From: CAYXVF01 sp964468125
GTDB lineage: Bacteria > Myxococcota > XYA12-FULL-58-9 > CAYXVF01
Length of the DNA: 64,000 bases
Direction of reading: 5' to 3'
Assembly (NCBI GenBank): GCA_964468125.1
Contig: CAYXVF010000014.1
Span: 16,037-80,036 of the forward strand
Shown here: positions 43,497-51,795 of the stretch, piece by piece
Layout of the letters: every line of letters starts with the position of its first letter
How positions within the stretch are numbered: position 1 is the first letter of the stretch
Program-made: the position numbers and the translations under genes
Notes under the pieces: model-generated
The model's input: only the letters and a program-made list of their open reading frames with translations
The model's database searches: none
Told to the model about the DNA's origin: nothing

Positions 43497-44074
43497 AGCT
43501 TCAAAGAGGCAACGATCGAGTCGAGCTCGGAGAGGTCCGCGCCACTCGCCACCAATCCGGTCAAAGTCCAAAAATCGTCATCGGACACGATGCCATAGAC
43601 GCGACCCTGCACCGGGATCACGGCTCCGTCTTCCGTCATTGAGATTCGCTCGCCGCGAAAGGCAACCCAGGCGCCAGGGCGTCCGGCGATTTCTAGATAG
43701 ACCGGCTCCTGCTGCAGCTGCGGCCCCTCAAAGAGTTGCAGGTTTGCTTCCGCAAACACCTGGAGCATGGCTTCGGGCGCTACGCGCTTTTGGCTCGAAC
43801 GCAGCGGCCGGCGTGAAATCACGACCGAGGGACGCAGCTCGCCGGCGATCGGTCCGAGGAGCATGAGCTCCGCATTCTCGCCTAGCGACTCGTCTGCGTT
43901 GACGAATTCCCAGCCCTCCGGCCGGGTCACGGTCAAGCCGCGAACGGTCACGCTCTTGGCGTCCGAAGCGACCCTCACCTTCTCTGGCGAGGTCGCGTCC
44001 GGGGCCTCTGCCGAACCTCCGGCGCAGCCCAACGTGGCCAAGACACCCCACACTCCCATTGCACGGATCGTCAT
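43493..44074 (-). CDS. lipoprotein of unknown function (PsbP/DcrB-like size)
   Basis: Lipoprotein of 193 aa with lipobox TLGC followed by AGGS. The mature part starts with a flexible Ala/Ser segment and then a compact alpha/beta domain with VRGLTVTRPEGWEF, typical of small lipoproteins of the DcrB/PsbP-like fold, and ends in an amphipathic helix (LDSIVASLKL). The fold assignment is a guess from pattern. Divergent from the next lipoprotein gene, with a perfect palindrome in the shared 213-nt gap. Confidence 0.78.
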   Translation of the reverse strand: MTIRAMGVWGVLATLGCAGGSAEAPDATSPEKVRVASDAKSVTVRGLTVTRPEGWEFVNADESLGENAELMLLGPIAGELRPSVVISRRPLRSSQKRVAPEAMLQVFAEANLQLFEGPQLQQEPVYLEIAGRPGAWVAFRGERISMTEDGAVIPVQGRVYGIVSDDDFWTLTGLVASGADLSELDSIVASLKL

Positions 44075-44122
44075 TCTGAACTCCTACGCCTCAAGGAAAG
44101 ACCGTTTCGCACCGAAAGCGCG

Positions 44123-44136
44123 GTGACCGAGGTCAC
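44123..44136. promoter_or_regulatory. perfect 14-bp palindrome between divergent lipoprotein genes
   Basis: GTGACCGAGGTCAC (6-2-6 inverted repeat) lies 49 nt upstream of one lipoprotein start (44074) and 152 nt upstream of the other (44288). Size and symmetry fit a dimeric regulator site. Confidence 0.35.
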
Positions 44137-44220
44137 AGCGCGCGGAATTTGGGGCCCTCGCACGGCAGTTGTATAGCACCGGTCGTAGCGAGTCGAAGGC
44201 TCGGACGGCCACGATCGGTG

Positions 44221-44248
44221 TTGACTCCACCGTTCGGTCGTCTATCTC
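44221..44248 (+). promoter_or_regulatory. putative promoter of the NTF2-like lipoprotein gene
   Basis: TTGACT (44221-44226) is followed after 16 nt by TATCTC (44243-44248), giving a start point near 44255 and a leader of about 33 nt. The -35 matches 5 of 6 consensus bases; the -10 is weaker. Confidence 0.45.
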
Positions 44249-44287
44249 GTAACGCGCCACAGGGATGATCAAACCCGGAAGAGAGCC

Positions 44288-44752
44288 ATGAAGAGAATCA
44301 CCGCCTTGCTCCTGTTCGTCGCTGCCGGTTGCTCTCAGCCCACGATCGAGGGAACGAAGGTCAGCGACACGGACGAGCACCGCATGCTCTACGACATCGT
44401 GATGCAGTACCGGAAGGCGATGGAAGAGCGCGACGCGGAGACGATCCTGAGCCTCGTTTCCGAGCGCTACTATGAAGACAACGGCAACGCGGACCCCGCC
44501 GACGACTACGGCTACTTCGAGCTCCGAGACACGGTTCTGCCGGCGACGATGGAAGCGACGAAAGAGGTGTACCTGACCCTGGAGGTCCAGGACATCGTGG
44601 TCGACGAGAAGCGCGCACACGTGGATGTGCGTTTCAGCTCGCGCGCCCGCATCGAAATGCCTTCCGGGTCGAGCTGGGATACGCAGCGCGAGCTAAATCG
44701 AATCGACTTCGTCCGCGAGGAAAACGGCTGGCGAATCGTCCGCGGCTTGTAG
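44288..44752 (+). CDS. NTF2/SnoaL-like lipoprotein
   Basis: Lipoprotein of 154 aa: signal KRITALLLFVAAGC, then a domain whose order (helix with MLYDIVMQYRKAMEERDAETILSLVSERYYED, then curved beta strands, ending in NGWRIVRGL) is typical of the NTF2-like superfamily. These small cone-shaped domains bind ligands or act as periplasmic accessory proteins. Ribosome-binding site GGAAGAG lies just before the ATG. It converges on the M23 peptidase gene with 8 nt between stops. Ligand unknown. Confidence 0.8.
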   Translation: MKRITALLLFVAAGCSQPTIEGTKVSDTDEHRMLYDIVMQYRKAMEERDAETILSLVSERYYEDNGNADPADDYGYFELRDTVLPATMEATKEVYLTLEVQDIVVDEKRAHVDVRFSSRARIEMPSGSSWDTQRELNRIDFVREENGWRIVRGL

Positions 44753-44760
44753 CGTCGCAC

Positions 44761-45666
44761 TCAACGGCGGCCGAGCTTGCTCGTGATACGCTTGCCTTCC
44801 GCCATCAAGGGCTCGCGCAACGGCTCCGGCCGATAGGCGAGAACGTCCACGGGGTCGATGTACCAGCCTCGGAGCTTGACGGAGAAGTGCAGGTGCGGGC
44901 CGGTCACACGCCCCGTTCGTCCCACGGAGCCGATCCTCTGCCCCCGACGCACCGCCTGGCCCTTGCGCACGTCGACCTCGTTCATGTGAAAGTACATCGT
45001 ATAGAGCTGCTGGCCGTGGTGTATGAACACAGCGTTGCCGACGTAGAAGAAGTTGTCCGCAACCAAGACCACCTGCCCATCATTGGCAGCAATGATCGGA
45101 GTGCCCTTCCGACCGTCGATGTCCAATCCCCTGTGCTGGCTCTGCAGCACCTCGTTGAATACGCGACGGGTGCCGAAGGGGGATGTGATCTCGTCAACTC
45201 GCGGGATCGAAAAACGACGGCTCCACAATCGCTCGCTTCCAGGACTGCGCAGAGCTTCGGCGATCGCCGTGCGCTCTCCGTCAACTCGCGGAGGGGGAGG
45301 TTTTGAGAACCGGCGGCTGACCCGGAGCTCGCTCGATTCGTAGGCGCCTCTGACGACATGGATGACGAAACTCGCGAGTCGACCTTCGCAGCTGACCTGG
45401 AGCAAATGTGCTCCAATCGGGCTATTCAAGGGAACGGGCAAGAGAGCATGCCACTGGCTGTCGCTGACGGGAAAGCTGGAATAGGATTGTCCCAACCAGC
45501 GCACCGCTGGGTCCGCACATCCGCTGACCTCGCCTACTAAGAGCCCGCCCTCCTCGACCGGAAGCTCGCGGCAGAGCACGACGCCGCGTGAACGGTCGCA
45601 GCGGATTTCAACCGCCGGTTCGTCGAGGGGGCTTCCGAAGAGCAGGGAGAGAGCCAGGGCGACCAT
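44761..45666 (-). CDS. exported M23 (LytM-type) peptidase
   Basis: Protein of 301 aa with a signal peptide (VALALSLLFGSP), a beta-rich N-terminal domain with several Cys, and a C-terminal M23 domain. Its zinc ligands and active site are in place: His/Asp in HRGLDIDG and His-x-His in GPHLHFS. It would cleave peptidoglycan cross-bridges, or serve as an amidase activator if inactive. ATG 45666 is preferred because GGAGG lies 5 nt upstream; ATG 45681 and a far longer frame to 46164 lack support, the latter overlapping the upstream kinase gene. It follows that gene by 53 nt in the same direction. Confidence 0.9.
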   Translation of the reverse strand: MVALALSLLFGSPLDEPAVEIRCDRSRGVVLCRELPVEEGGLLVGEVSGCADPAVRWLGQSYSSFPVSDSQWHALLPVPLNSPIGAHLLQVSCEGRLASFVIHVVRGAYESSELRVSRRFSKPPPPRVDGERTAIAEALRSPGSERLWSRRFSIPRVDEITSPFGTRRVFNEVLQSQHRGLDIDGRKGTPIIAANDGQVVLVADNFFYVGNAVFIHHGQQLYTMYFHMNEVDVRKGQAVRRGQRIGSVGRTGRVTGPHLHFSVKLRGWYIDPVDVLAYRPEPLREPLMAEGKRITSKLGRR

Positions 45667-45719
45667 CGGAGCCTCCACCATGAAACACCGGCCTCTTCTT
45701 GGCCAGAAACCGGCTCTTC

Positions 45720-46715
45720 TCAGCGCTTGGGGACTGTGCGGTCCGCGAGCTCCCGTAAGCCGCGAGAGCCGATGGAGCGCAAAGCGCCGAGCCGCGCCAT
45801 GTAGTGCCGATAGTCTTTGTAGGTTCGATCCTCCTCCGGCAAGGCGGTCACCTCGAAGTCGTAGAATCGTGTAGTCGCGTAGCGCGTAGCGATGAAGCGA
45901 CACATCGCAAAGAGCCCCGCTCGTTCCGGAACAGTCAGCGGTCGCAGCGTTTGGTAGCCTGCGAGTAAGGCGCGCGCCCGGGGGCGCTTCAGCCGGTCGT
46001 GCTCGAAGCACCAGTCGAGGAGCGCCACGGCGAGGTCGTAGATGAACGGACCATTGCATGCCATCTCGAAGTCGAGCACGCCGCTCAAGCGCCCCCGGGA
46101 GAAGAACGCGTTGTCCACGAAGAGGTCCGCGTGAATGATCCCAGCCGGAACCCGGGAGGGCCACCTAAAGAGCTCGAGCTCGCGCCGAAGCGTCGAGATG
46201 TGCTGGCGCATCTCCTGCGGGGCACCACCAGCGACGAAACGCTCGCATGCGGATAGCTTTCGGTCGATGTGCTCAGGGGAAAAGCGATTCCGGCGCCGGC
46301 GGCGCAGCGAAAGCGCGGCATGGTGTAGGCGCGCGATGTAGCGACCGATCTGATGGCAATGGTCGGGCCGCAGCTCAAAGGGAGCGAGCTCGCGTCCTTT
46401 CATCCACTCGAAGATCGACAGGTGCTGACGCGAGCCCAGGGAGACCACACCACCGTGCCTCGGGCTCGCGAGCATCTTGGGCACGGCGATCCCCGCCCGA
46501 TCGAGGTGCGCGAGCAGTGCCTCCTCAAACCGCGCGTCCGTCAACGACCGATCTTCGAGCAATCGCAGGATGAAGCGTCCCTCGTCGGTTTCGAGAGCGT
46601 AGATGGTGTTGATCGTTCCACCCGGTACACCCCGAGCGCTACGAAGTGCTCCGAGCCCAAACCAGCGGGCGTAGCGCGCGAGCTGCCGCTCGCTGAGGTG
46701 TGTGTAGACCGCCAT
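45720..46715 (-). CDS. thrB: ThrB-type homoserine kinase (APH-fold)
   Basis: Protein of 331 aa of the aminoglycoside-phosphotransferase fold. The MAVYT start and early GGTINTIYALETDEGRFILRLLE are typical of the ThrB/homoserine kinase II branch. The catalytic loop is HADLFVDNAFF and the metal-binding motif VLDFEMAC. It would phosphorylate homoserine in threonine synthesis; a related small-molecule kinase role cannot be excluded, as no other threonine gene is nearby. Upstream and divergent is a small zinc-ribbon protein gene. Confidence 0.8.
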   Translation of the reverse strand: MAVYTHLSERQLARYARWFGLGALRSARGVPGGTINTIYALETDEGRFILRLLEDRSLTDARFEEALLAHLDRAGIAVPKMLASPRHGGVVSLGSRQHLSIFEWMKGRELAPFELRPDHCHQIGRYIARLHHAALSLRRRRRNRFSPEHIDRKLSACERFVAGGAPQEMRQHISTLRRELELFRWPSRVPAGIIHADLFVDNAFFSRGRLSGVLDFEMACNGPFIYDLAVALLDWCFEHDRLKRPRARALLAGYQTLRPLTVPERAGLFAMCRFIATRYATTRFYDFEVTALPEEDRTYKDYRHYMARLGALRSIGSRGLRELADRTVPKR

Positions 46716-46830
46716 CGCCGCTGTCCTAATGCGAGGAAATCGACGCGATGTCTATCGTCGCGACCACGGGAGCGTTATTGTGCGGCCCCGATCGAACACC
46801 AAACGGCTGCAACTCGAGGAGCACTGATTC

Positions 46831-47256
46831 ATGGCCTACTCCGTTGGAGGAGACGTCGACGCACACTGCACGAAATGCAAGATGGAGCTCGCCCACGTGA
46901 TCGTGGCGATGGTCGAGAGCCGCCCCAAGCGCGTGCAGTGCAAGACCTGCGGCTCCACCCACAACTACAAGAGCTCATCGGACGCTCGCGCGAGCGCCAA
47001 GCGCGCCGCCCGGCGCAGCTCGACCACCACCCGGTCGAGCACCGCCAAGGCAAACGACTACGAGACGCTGATGCAGGGCAAAGACGTGTCGCGCGCGTCG
47101 CGCTACCGTGTGAGCGAGGCTTTCGATGAGGGCATGGTCCTCGACCACAAGAAGTTCGGCCTCGGTCTGGTGCTGAAGAACATCGGCGACGACAAGATCG
47201 AGGTGATCTTTCGGGACGGGTTGAAGACCCTGATCCACGGTCGAAAAGCCAGCTGA
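46831..47256 (+). CDS. zinc-ribbon protein with C-terminal Tudor-like motif
   Basis: Protein of 141 aa. Two Cys pairs (CTKC and CKTC, about 26 residues apart) form an N-terminal zinc ribbon. A Lys/Arg/Ser/Ala-rich linker (about 52-80) follows, then a C-terminal region VLDHKKFGLGLVLKNIGDDKIEVIFRDGLKTLIHGRK. That pattern (H..FG.G.V....D.KI.V.F.DG.K.L.H) also occurs at the C terminus of UvrD/PcrA-type helicases, where it contacts RNA polymerase. A transcription-associated role is inferred. ATG has a GAGGAG ribosome-binding site 9 nt upstream. Confidence 0.75.
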   Translation: MAYSVGGDVDAHCTKCKMELAHVIVAMVESRPKRVQCKTCGSTHNYKSSSDARASAKRAARRSSTTTRSSTAKANDYETLMQGKDVSRASRYRVSEAFDEGMVLDHKKFGLGLVLKNIGDDKIEVIFRDGLKTLIHGRKAS

Positions 47257-47671
47257 AATTGTCCCCGCAAGAGCCACATAACTGTTGCCGTCAGTGAGAC
47301 GAAACCTGCTCCGTTACGTCGCGCCTGGGGGCGGAACTGATCGGCGGGCCCACATACGCTGACACGGAAACCACAGTACTTACAAGGCAGTTCATACAAA
47401 ATTTCACAACATGCATAAAGAAGTTGATCTTTGGATCGCTTCTCCGCCAACCTCAAGGGCGGGAGACATTCGTCTCTCGCACGCGCGTGAGAAATGGGCA
47501 TCACGCAATTGTTAACGTTGAGATAGCGAGAACGACCGGGTTGGCTTTGATGGGGTGCAGGGGAGACGCATTTTCGCCAGAAAATGTCGCCGCATCCGCG
47601 GGCGCGGTACGCTTTTACCGCGATTCATCGAATCTACTCTGCGTTCACTCGATCGAGGTCATCGGTTTCCT
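47257..47671 (+). other. 415-nt non-coding leader upstream of the sigma-70 gene
   Basis: No gene is seen here. The segment is richer in A/T than its neighbours (for example CATACAAAATTTCACAACAT near 47390) and carries CGGGTTGGCTTTGATGGGG and similar runs, but no convincing -35/-10 pair could be chosen. An open frame extends upstream of the sigma gene to 47555 but lacks a good start. It may hold the regulated promoter and a long leader. Confidence 0.5.
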
Positions 47672-49204
47672 ATGACAAAGACCAAGAACCGGCGGAAGAA
47701 ACAGGTCACCGCTGCGGCGAGTCGGCAGCGCACTCCTATCGGCGAGTCTCGTGCTCGCAAGGCAAAGCGCAGCGGCGGAGAGCCAACGCGCTCGCCCCGG
47801 AAAGCCGCGAAGGGCAGCACGGCCTCGGCTTCTCAGAAGAAGCCGAGCCAGCGGGTTATTCCCGAGAAGGCCTTAGAGGAACCAAAAGCCGCCCCGGCCG
47901 ATGAGCCCACCGCCGAGGACATCGCGCGCGAGGAGGTGATCCTCGATGAAGCGGGTGGATTGATCGGAGAGAAGCCCCGCTCCGCCAAAGGGCGAGCGCG
48001 TGCAAAGGCGCGCGAGCGCAACACCCCTGCCCCGGGCAAGGATCTCCTCGCGAGCTACATGGATCAGCTCAGCCGGATTCCGCTCTTCACCCCGCAGGAA
48101 GAGCTCGAAAACGCCCGCAAGCTCGAAGAGCTTGAGCTCGACACCTGGAACCTGTTGCTCCTGCGACCACGCGCGGTCGAGCACGCGCTCAGCGAGGCAG
48201 GCGAGCTCGAGAATTCCGTGCAGAAGCAGCTGGACAAGCTGCTGCAGAGCTACCGCCGCGCCGCGGCGCGCAGCAAGAGTCGCAAGATTGCACCCCACCC
48301 CTCACGACAGAAGCTCATAGACGCAATAAGCCGGGAGATGCGTAGCGCGGACTACGACAAGGAAATCCTCGAACGCGTCATGCAACGCATTCGTCGCGAG
48401 GTCTGGGGGCGACGGGTGATCGATTCGAATCCGGCGTTCCGACTGACCCACCAGGACCTGACCGAGGTCGAGAAGTCCCGCGGTGCGGCCCGGCGCATGC
48501 GAAACAATTTCGTGCGCGCGAATCTTCGCCTGGTCGTTAGCGTCGCTCGCAACTTCCACCACTACCGCATTCCCTTCATCGACCTGATTCAAGAGGGCAA
48601 CGTCGGGTTGATGAAAGCAGTGCACCGGTTCGACCACAGTAGAGGGTTTCGTTTCTCCACCTACGCCCACTGGTGGATTCGCCAGTCGATCGAACGCGCG
48701 ATCATCAACAAGGGCAGTCAGGTGCGCCTGCCGGTGCACGTCATCGACTCGCGGCGCCAGGTGGGCCGGGCTTCGGCTCGCCTCACGCAGAAGCTCGGAC
48801 GCGCTCCGACCCCGCAGGAGCTCTCCGACCACCTCGACATGGCGAAGACCAAGGTCGAGCAGATCCTCAACGGCGTGCAGCAAGACCCGGTTTCTCTCGA
48901 CGAGAGCGTCAGCAACGATGACCCTCGCAAGTTCCTCGACCTCGTGCGCGACGAAAACCAGCCTGCTCTCGATGAGGCGCTGATTCGAGAGAACACGCAC
49001 GACCGGGTGCGAGAGCTCCTTCAAATGCTGAATCCGATTGAGAAGGATATCATTCGTCGTCGCTTCGGGCTCGGCGACGACAGCGATCAGACCCTCGATC
49101 AGATCGGTAAGATCTACAATCTCTCGCGCGAGCGCGTTCGGCAAATTCAGGCCCAGGGCCTGCAAAAGATGCGACGCATGTGCGAGCGACGCCAGATCAG
49201 CTAG
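47672..49204 (+). CDS. sigma-70 family factor (group 2, RpoS/SigD-like)
   Basis: RNA polymerase sigma factor of 510 aa. A basic, disordered N-terminal extension (about 1-120) is followed by region 1.2 (DLLASYMDQLSRIPLFTPQEE), region 2 (NLRLVVSVARNF, FIDLIQEGNVGLMKAVHRFD, FSTYAHWWIRQSIERAI), region 3, and region 4 ending LSRERVRQIQAQGLQKM. It lacks the large region 1.1 of a primary sigma factor, so it is probably an alternative, stationary-phase or stress sigma. ATG 47672 has GAGG about 14 nt upstream. It converges on mutM; both stop codons share a CTAG at 49201-49204. Confidence 0.93.
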   Translation: MTKTKNRRKKQVTAAASRQRTPIGESRARKAKRSGGEPTRSPRKAAKGSTASASQKKPSQRVIPEKALEEPKAAPADEPTAEDIAREEVILDEAGGLIGEKPRSAKGRARAKARERNTPAPGKDLLASYMDQLSRIPLFTPQEELENARKLEELELDTWNLLLLRPRAVEHALSEAGELENSVQKQLDKLLQSYRRAAARSKSRKIAPHPSRQKLIDAISREMRSADYDKEILERVMQRIRREVWGRRVIDSNPAFRLTHQDLTEVEKSRGAARRMRNNFVRANLRLVVSVARNFHHYRIPFIDLIQEGNVGLMKAVHRFDHSRGFRFSTYAHWWIRQSIERAIINKGSQVRLPVHVIDSRRQVGRASARLTQKLGRAPTPQELSDHLDMAKTKVEQILNGVQQDPVSLDESVSNDDPRKFLDLVRDENQPALDEALIRENTHDRVRELLQMLNPIEKDIIRRRFGLGDDSDQTLDQIGKIYNLSRERVRQIQAQGLQKMRRMCERRQIS

Positions 49205-50028
49205 CGCTGACATCTAGAGCAGTAGTAGGTGCTCCGACCGACCATGACGACGCGCTTGATCCGTCCGCCGTCCCCGTGCGGGCATTGGGCACCTTCGCGG
49301 CCGTAAACGCGAAGGCGACCTCCATAGCTGCCACTCACACCCTCCGCATCCACGAAGTCGCGCAGAGTGGTTCCTCCGTTTTCGATCGCATCCTGGAGCA
49401 CGTGCTTGATCGCGTCCACGAGCGTTCGCCAGCGTGCCGCCGAGATTCGTCCGGCGGCACGGCGTGGGTGAATGCCGGCGAGAAACAACGCCTCGCTCGC
49501 ATAGATGTTGCCCACCCCGACGACCTTGGTCCCGTCCATGATGAAGTTCTTCACCGGACGTTTACTGTCCGCAGAGGCTCGAAGCATCGCGTCGGCGGTG
49601 AAGGCGTCCGAGAGTGGCTCGAAGCCGAGATGGGCGAGTCTCGGATGCGCCCTCTCTCCTTTTGACGGATAAGCATCCACCCAGCCGAATCGACGGGGGT
49701 CGTTCAGGCGCAGCTCCCGTGCGCCACCGAGCCGCAGGACGAGATGGTCATGTTGCACCAGCGGAGTCTCCGCCGGGACGACTCTGATCCTGCCGCTCAT
49801 GCCGAGATGGAGCAGGAGCGTGCTCGCGTTCGACAGGTCGAAGAGCAGGTACTTTGCCCGGCGACGGATCCCACGAATCGTGGCGCCGCGGGCCCTCGCT
49901 CGCACCTCGTCGGCGTCTACCGGGTAGCGCATGCGAGTCTCGTGTACCTCGGCTGCGACGATGACCCGGTCGAGGACGTGGTTTTCGAGCGTTCTCCGAA
50001 CGGTCTCGACTTCAGGTAGCTCCGGCAT
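49201..50028 (-). CDS. mutM: formamidopyrimidine-DNA glycosylase MutM (Fpg)
   Basis: DNA glycosylase/AP lyase of 275 aa that removes 8-oxoguanine. The mature N terminus PELPEVETVRR carries catalytic Pro and Glu; the helix-two-turn-helix region KVVGVGNIYASEALFLAGIHP and the VYGREG lead-in to the zinc finger are present. The first half of the zinc finger is atypical: CPHG in place of CxxC, while the second CSRC is intact. The start at 50028 gives the obligatory MPELPEV; the frame extends further upstream but that would block catalysis. Downstream of, and co-directional with, the rhomboid gene (43 nt). Confidence 0.93.
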   Translation of the reverse strand: MPELPEVETVRRTLENHVLDRVIVAAEVHETRMRYPVDADEVRARARGATIRGIRRRAKYLLFDLSNASTLLLHLGMSGRIRVVPAETPLVQHDHLVLRLGGARELRLNDPRRFGWVDAYPSKGERAHPRLAHLGFEPLSDAFTADAMLRASADSKRPVKNFIMDGTKVVGVGNIYASEALFLAGIHPRRAAGRISAARWRTLVDAIKHVLQDAIENGGTTLRDFVDAEGVSGSYGGRLRVYGREGAQCPHGDGGRIKRVVMVGRSTYYCSRCQR

Positions 50029-50071
50029 GGGTGCTGTTCCTCGACGATCGGATCGCCTGCGAGCGCGTGCG

Positions 50072-51667
50072 CTAGGGTCCGAGCCCCTCAGGAAGCAACC
50101 AGGCGTCGAGCTCGCTCCCGCCCTCGGAGGACTCATTGGCACGACCGTCGACCATCGCCACCGCGAATTGCGCGAGCTCGTCGAGCTGCGCGATCGGTCC
50201 GTCCAGTGTCAAGGAAAGCGGCAGAGGCGCATCCGGCCCGAGGCGAACGCGAAGCAGTGCAAGGAGCTCGCCGTCGCGATGGGCGAGGACCCAGACGGTC
50301 GCGGCACCGTTGAGCTCGCCGTCGAGCTCCAACGCCCGTGCGGTCCCCGTGGCACGGAGATTACCCTCCACGTCTCCTATCCACGCCGTTCCGCGCATCA
50401 TCGCCGATTCGGCGAGAGCGGCGGCGAGGAGGTTTCGCTTCTGCGACGACGGGTGCGCGGTGTAGTCGTCCACGATTCGCTGAAGCTGGGGGTTGTAGAG
50501 GATCTCTGCGATCTCTGCGTGGTCGCGCGGCGAGAAGCGCGCCGCCGCCGTCCCCGCCTGCACGAACGCAACGACGAAGACCGCGAGCAAGGCGAGCGCC
50601 GGACGCAGCATCCAGCCATCCGGACGCCCGCTCCGGAGACGAACCAGCGCATAGGTCAGAGCGGCACCGACCACAAAGCCACCGACGTGCGCGGCGACGT
50701 CGATCACTGGGACGATCAGCGGCAAGATGGCGTTCACGCCGAGCGTGAAAAACCACCAACCGCCGGTCTGTCGGTATCCGAGAGGCAGCGAACGGGTCAG
50801 GTGAAGAACGCCGAAGGCGCCGAGCAAGCCGAACAGAGCAGTCGAGGCGCCCATGGAGAGTGGCCCCGGCGCAAAAAACGCCGACGCGAGTGCACCTCCC
50901 ACCGCCGAAACCAAATAGACCGTCAAATAGGTCCATCGGCCGAGCAAGCGCTCTACCGCCCCCCCCAGGGACAGCAAGGCGATACTGTTGAGGTAGATGT
51001 GCAGCAAGCCCCCATGAAGGAAGTTTGCCGTAAAGAGGCGATACCACTCACCACTGAGTGTTCGTTCAAAGAGATTAGCGCCGAGTCGGACCGCGACCAC
51101 CGGATCCGGACTGCGCAAGCCCCCGAGTAGGCCTTGGGATATGAACGCCACGACGATGACACCGAGAAGCGCGTGGGTTACGCGGGGGCGGATGCGAAAG
51201 AGGCGTCGAGCCAGGTTTTCTCTGTGCCGGATCTCGGCGACAATCTGCGCACCGCGGGGGTGTCGTCGCAGCCGATTCCGCAGCTGCAAGAAGAAGACAT
51301 CGAGGCCGTCTTCGTCCTCGAACACATCGCGCGGATAGACGTACGTGTGACCGCCGGCCTCGAGAACGAGCTCGTCTTTTGGTGCCTGGCCCCGAGTCAC
51401 CGCGCCTTTGAGCGCTTCATACTGAACCGTCCGGGTCGCGCGGGCACCGGTGGGCAGGACCATTACGTCGTCGTAGAGCTCGACGTCCGGACGTCGCTCC
51501 GGTCGACGCAAACTCCGCCACAGGAGCACGGCGATCGAGAAGGTGACGGCGACTCCGATGATTTCCGCTGCGACCCACGGGAGCCGCATCGCGGCCACCA
51601 CGCCTGTGATGAACGCGATGGAAATCACCCACGAAATGGCGCGGGTCCAAAACTTCGGCGGGCGCAA
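50072..51667 (-). CDS. rhomboid intramembrane serine protease with PH-like N-terminal domain
   Basis: Protein of 531 aa. Two N-terminal membrane helices (about 10-52), a soluble beta-rich domain at about 63-140 (YDDVMVLP, QYEALKGAVTRGQAPKDELVLEAG) resembling bacterial PH-like domains, then a six-helix rhomboid core with catalytic Ser275 (GASTALFG) and His327 (HVGGF), one extra helix near 355-375, and a 120-residue soluble tail. It would cut membrane proteins within the bilayer. The TTG at 51667 lacks a ribosome-binding site and the frame stays open upstream, so the true start may be elsewhere. Operon with mutM is likely. Confidence 0.9.
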   Translation of the reverse strand: MRPPKFWTRAISWVISIAFITGVVAAMRLPWVAAEIIGVAVTFSIAVLLWRSLRRPERRPDVELYDDVMVLPTGARATRTVQYEALKGAVTRGQAPKDELVLEAGGHTYVYPRDVFEDEDGLDVFFLQLRNRLRRHPRGAQIVAEIRHRENLARRLFRIRPRVTHALLGVIVVAFISQGLLGGLRSPDPVVAVRLGANLFERTLSGEWYRLFTANFLHGGLLHIYLNSIALLSLGGAVERLLGRWTYLTVYLVSAVGGALASAFFAPGPLSMGASTALFGLLGAFGVLHLTRSLPLGYRQTGGWWFFTLGVNAILPLIVPVIDVAAHVGGFVVGAALTYALVRLRSGRPDGWMLRPALALLAVFVVAFVQAGTAAARFSPRDHAEIAEILYNPQLQRIVDDYTAHPSSQKRNLLAAALAESAMMRGTAWIGDVEGNLRATGTARALELDGELNGAATVWVLAHRDGELLALLRVRLGPDAPLPLSLTLDGPIAQLDELAQFAVAMVDGRANESSEGGSELDAWLLPEGLGP

Positions 51668-51795
51668 GGTCAGCCGTGTCGGTGGAAAGGTGTCAAAAAT
51701 GGCGACGCTCCTGTTGAGCTCGAGGCTCCCGTTGAAGCATAGGGTCCCATGCGGGGGTCGCCAATAGGAACGCGTCTTCGCGCGAGGAGCTTCCC

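Noticed and set aside
45667..46164. N-terminal extension of the M23 peptidase
   Set aside because: The extension is Arg-rich, overlaps the conserved kinase gene, and the internal ATG 45666 has GGAGG and a signal peptide.
47555..47671. upstream extension of the sigma-70 gene
   Set aside because: The added 39 residues are Arg-rich without similarity; ATG 47672 begins a typical basic sigma leader.
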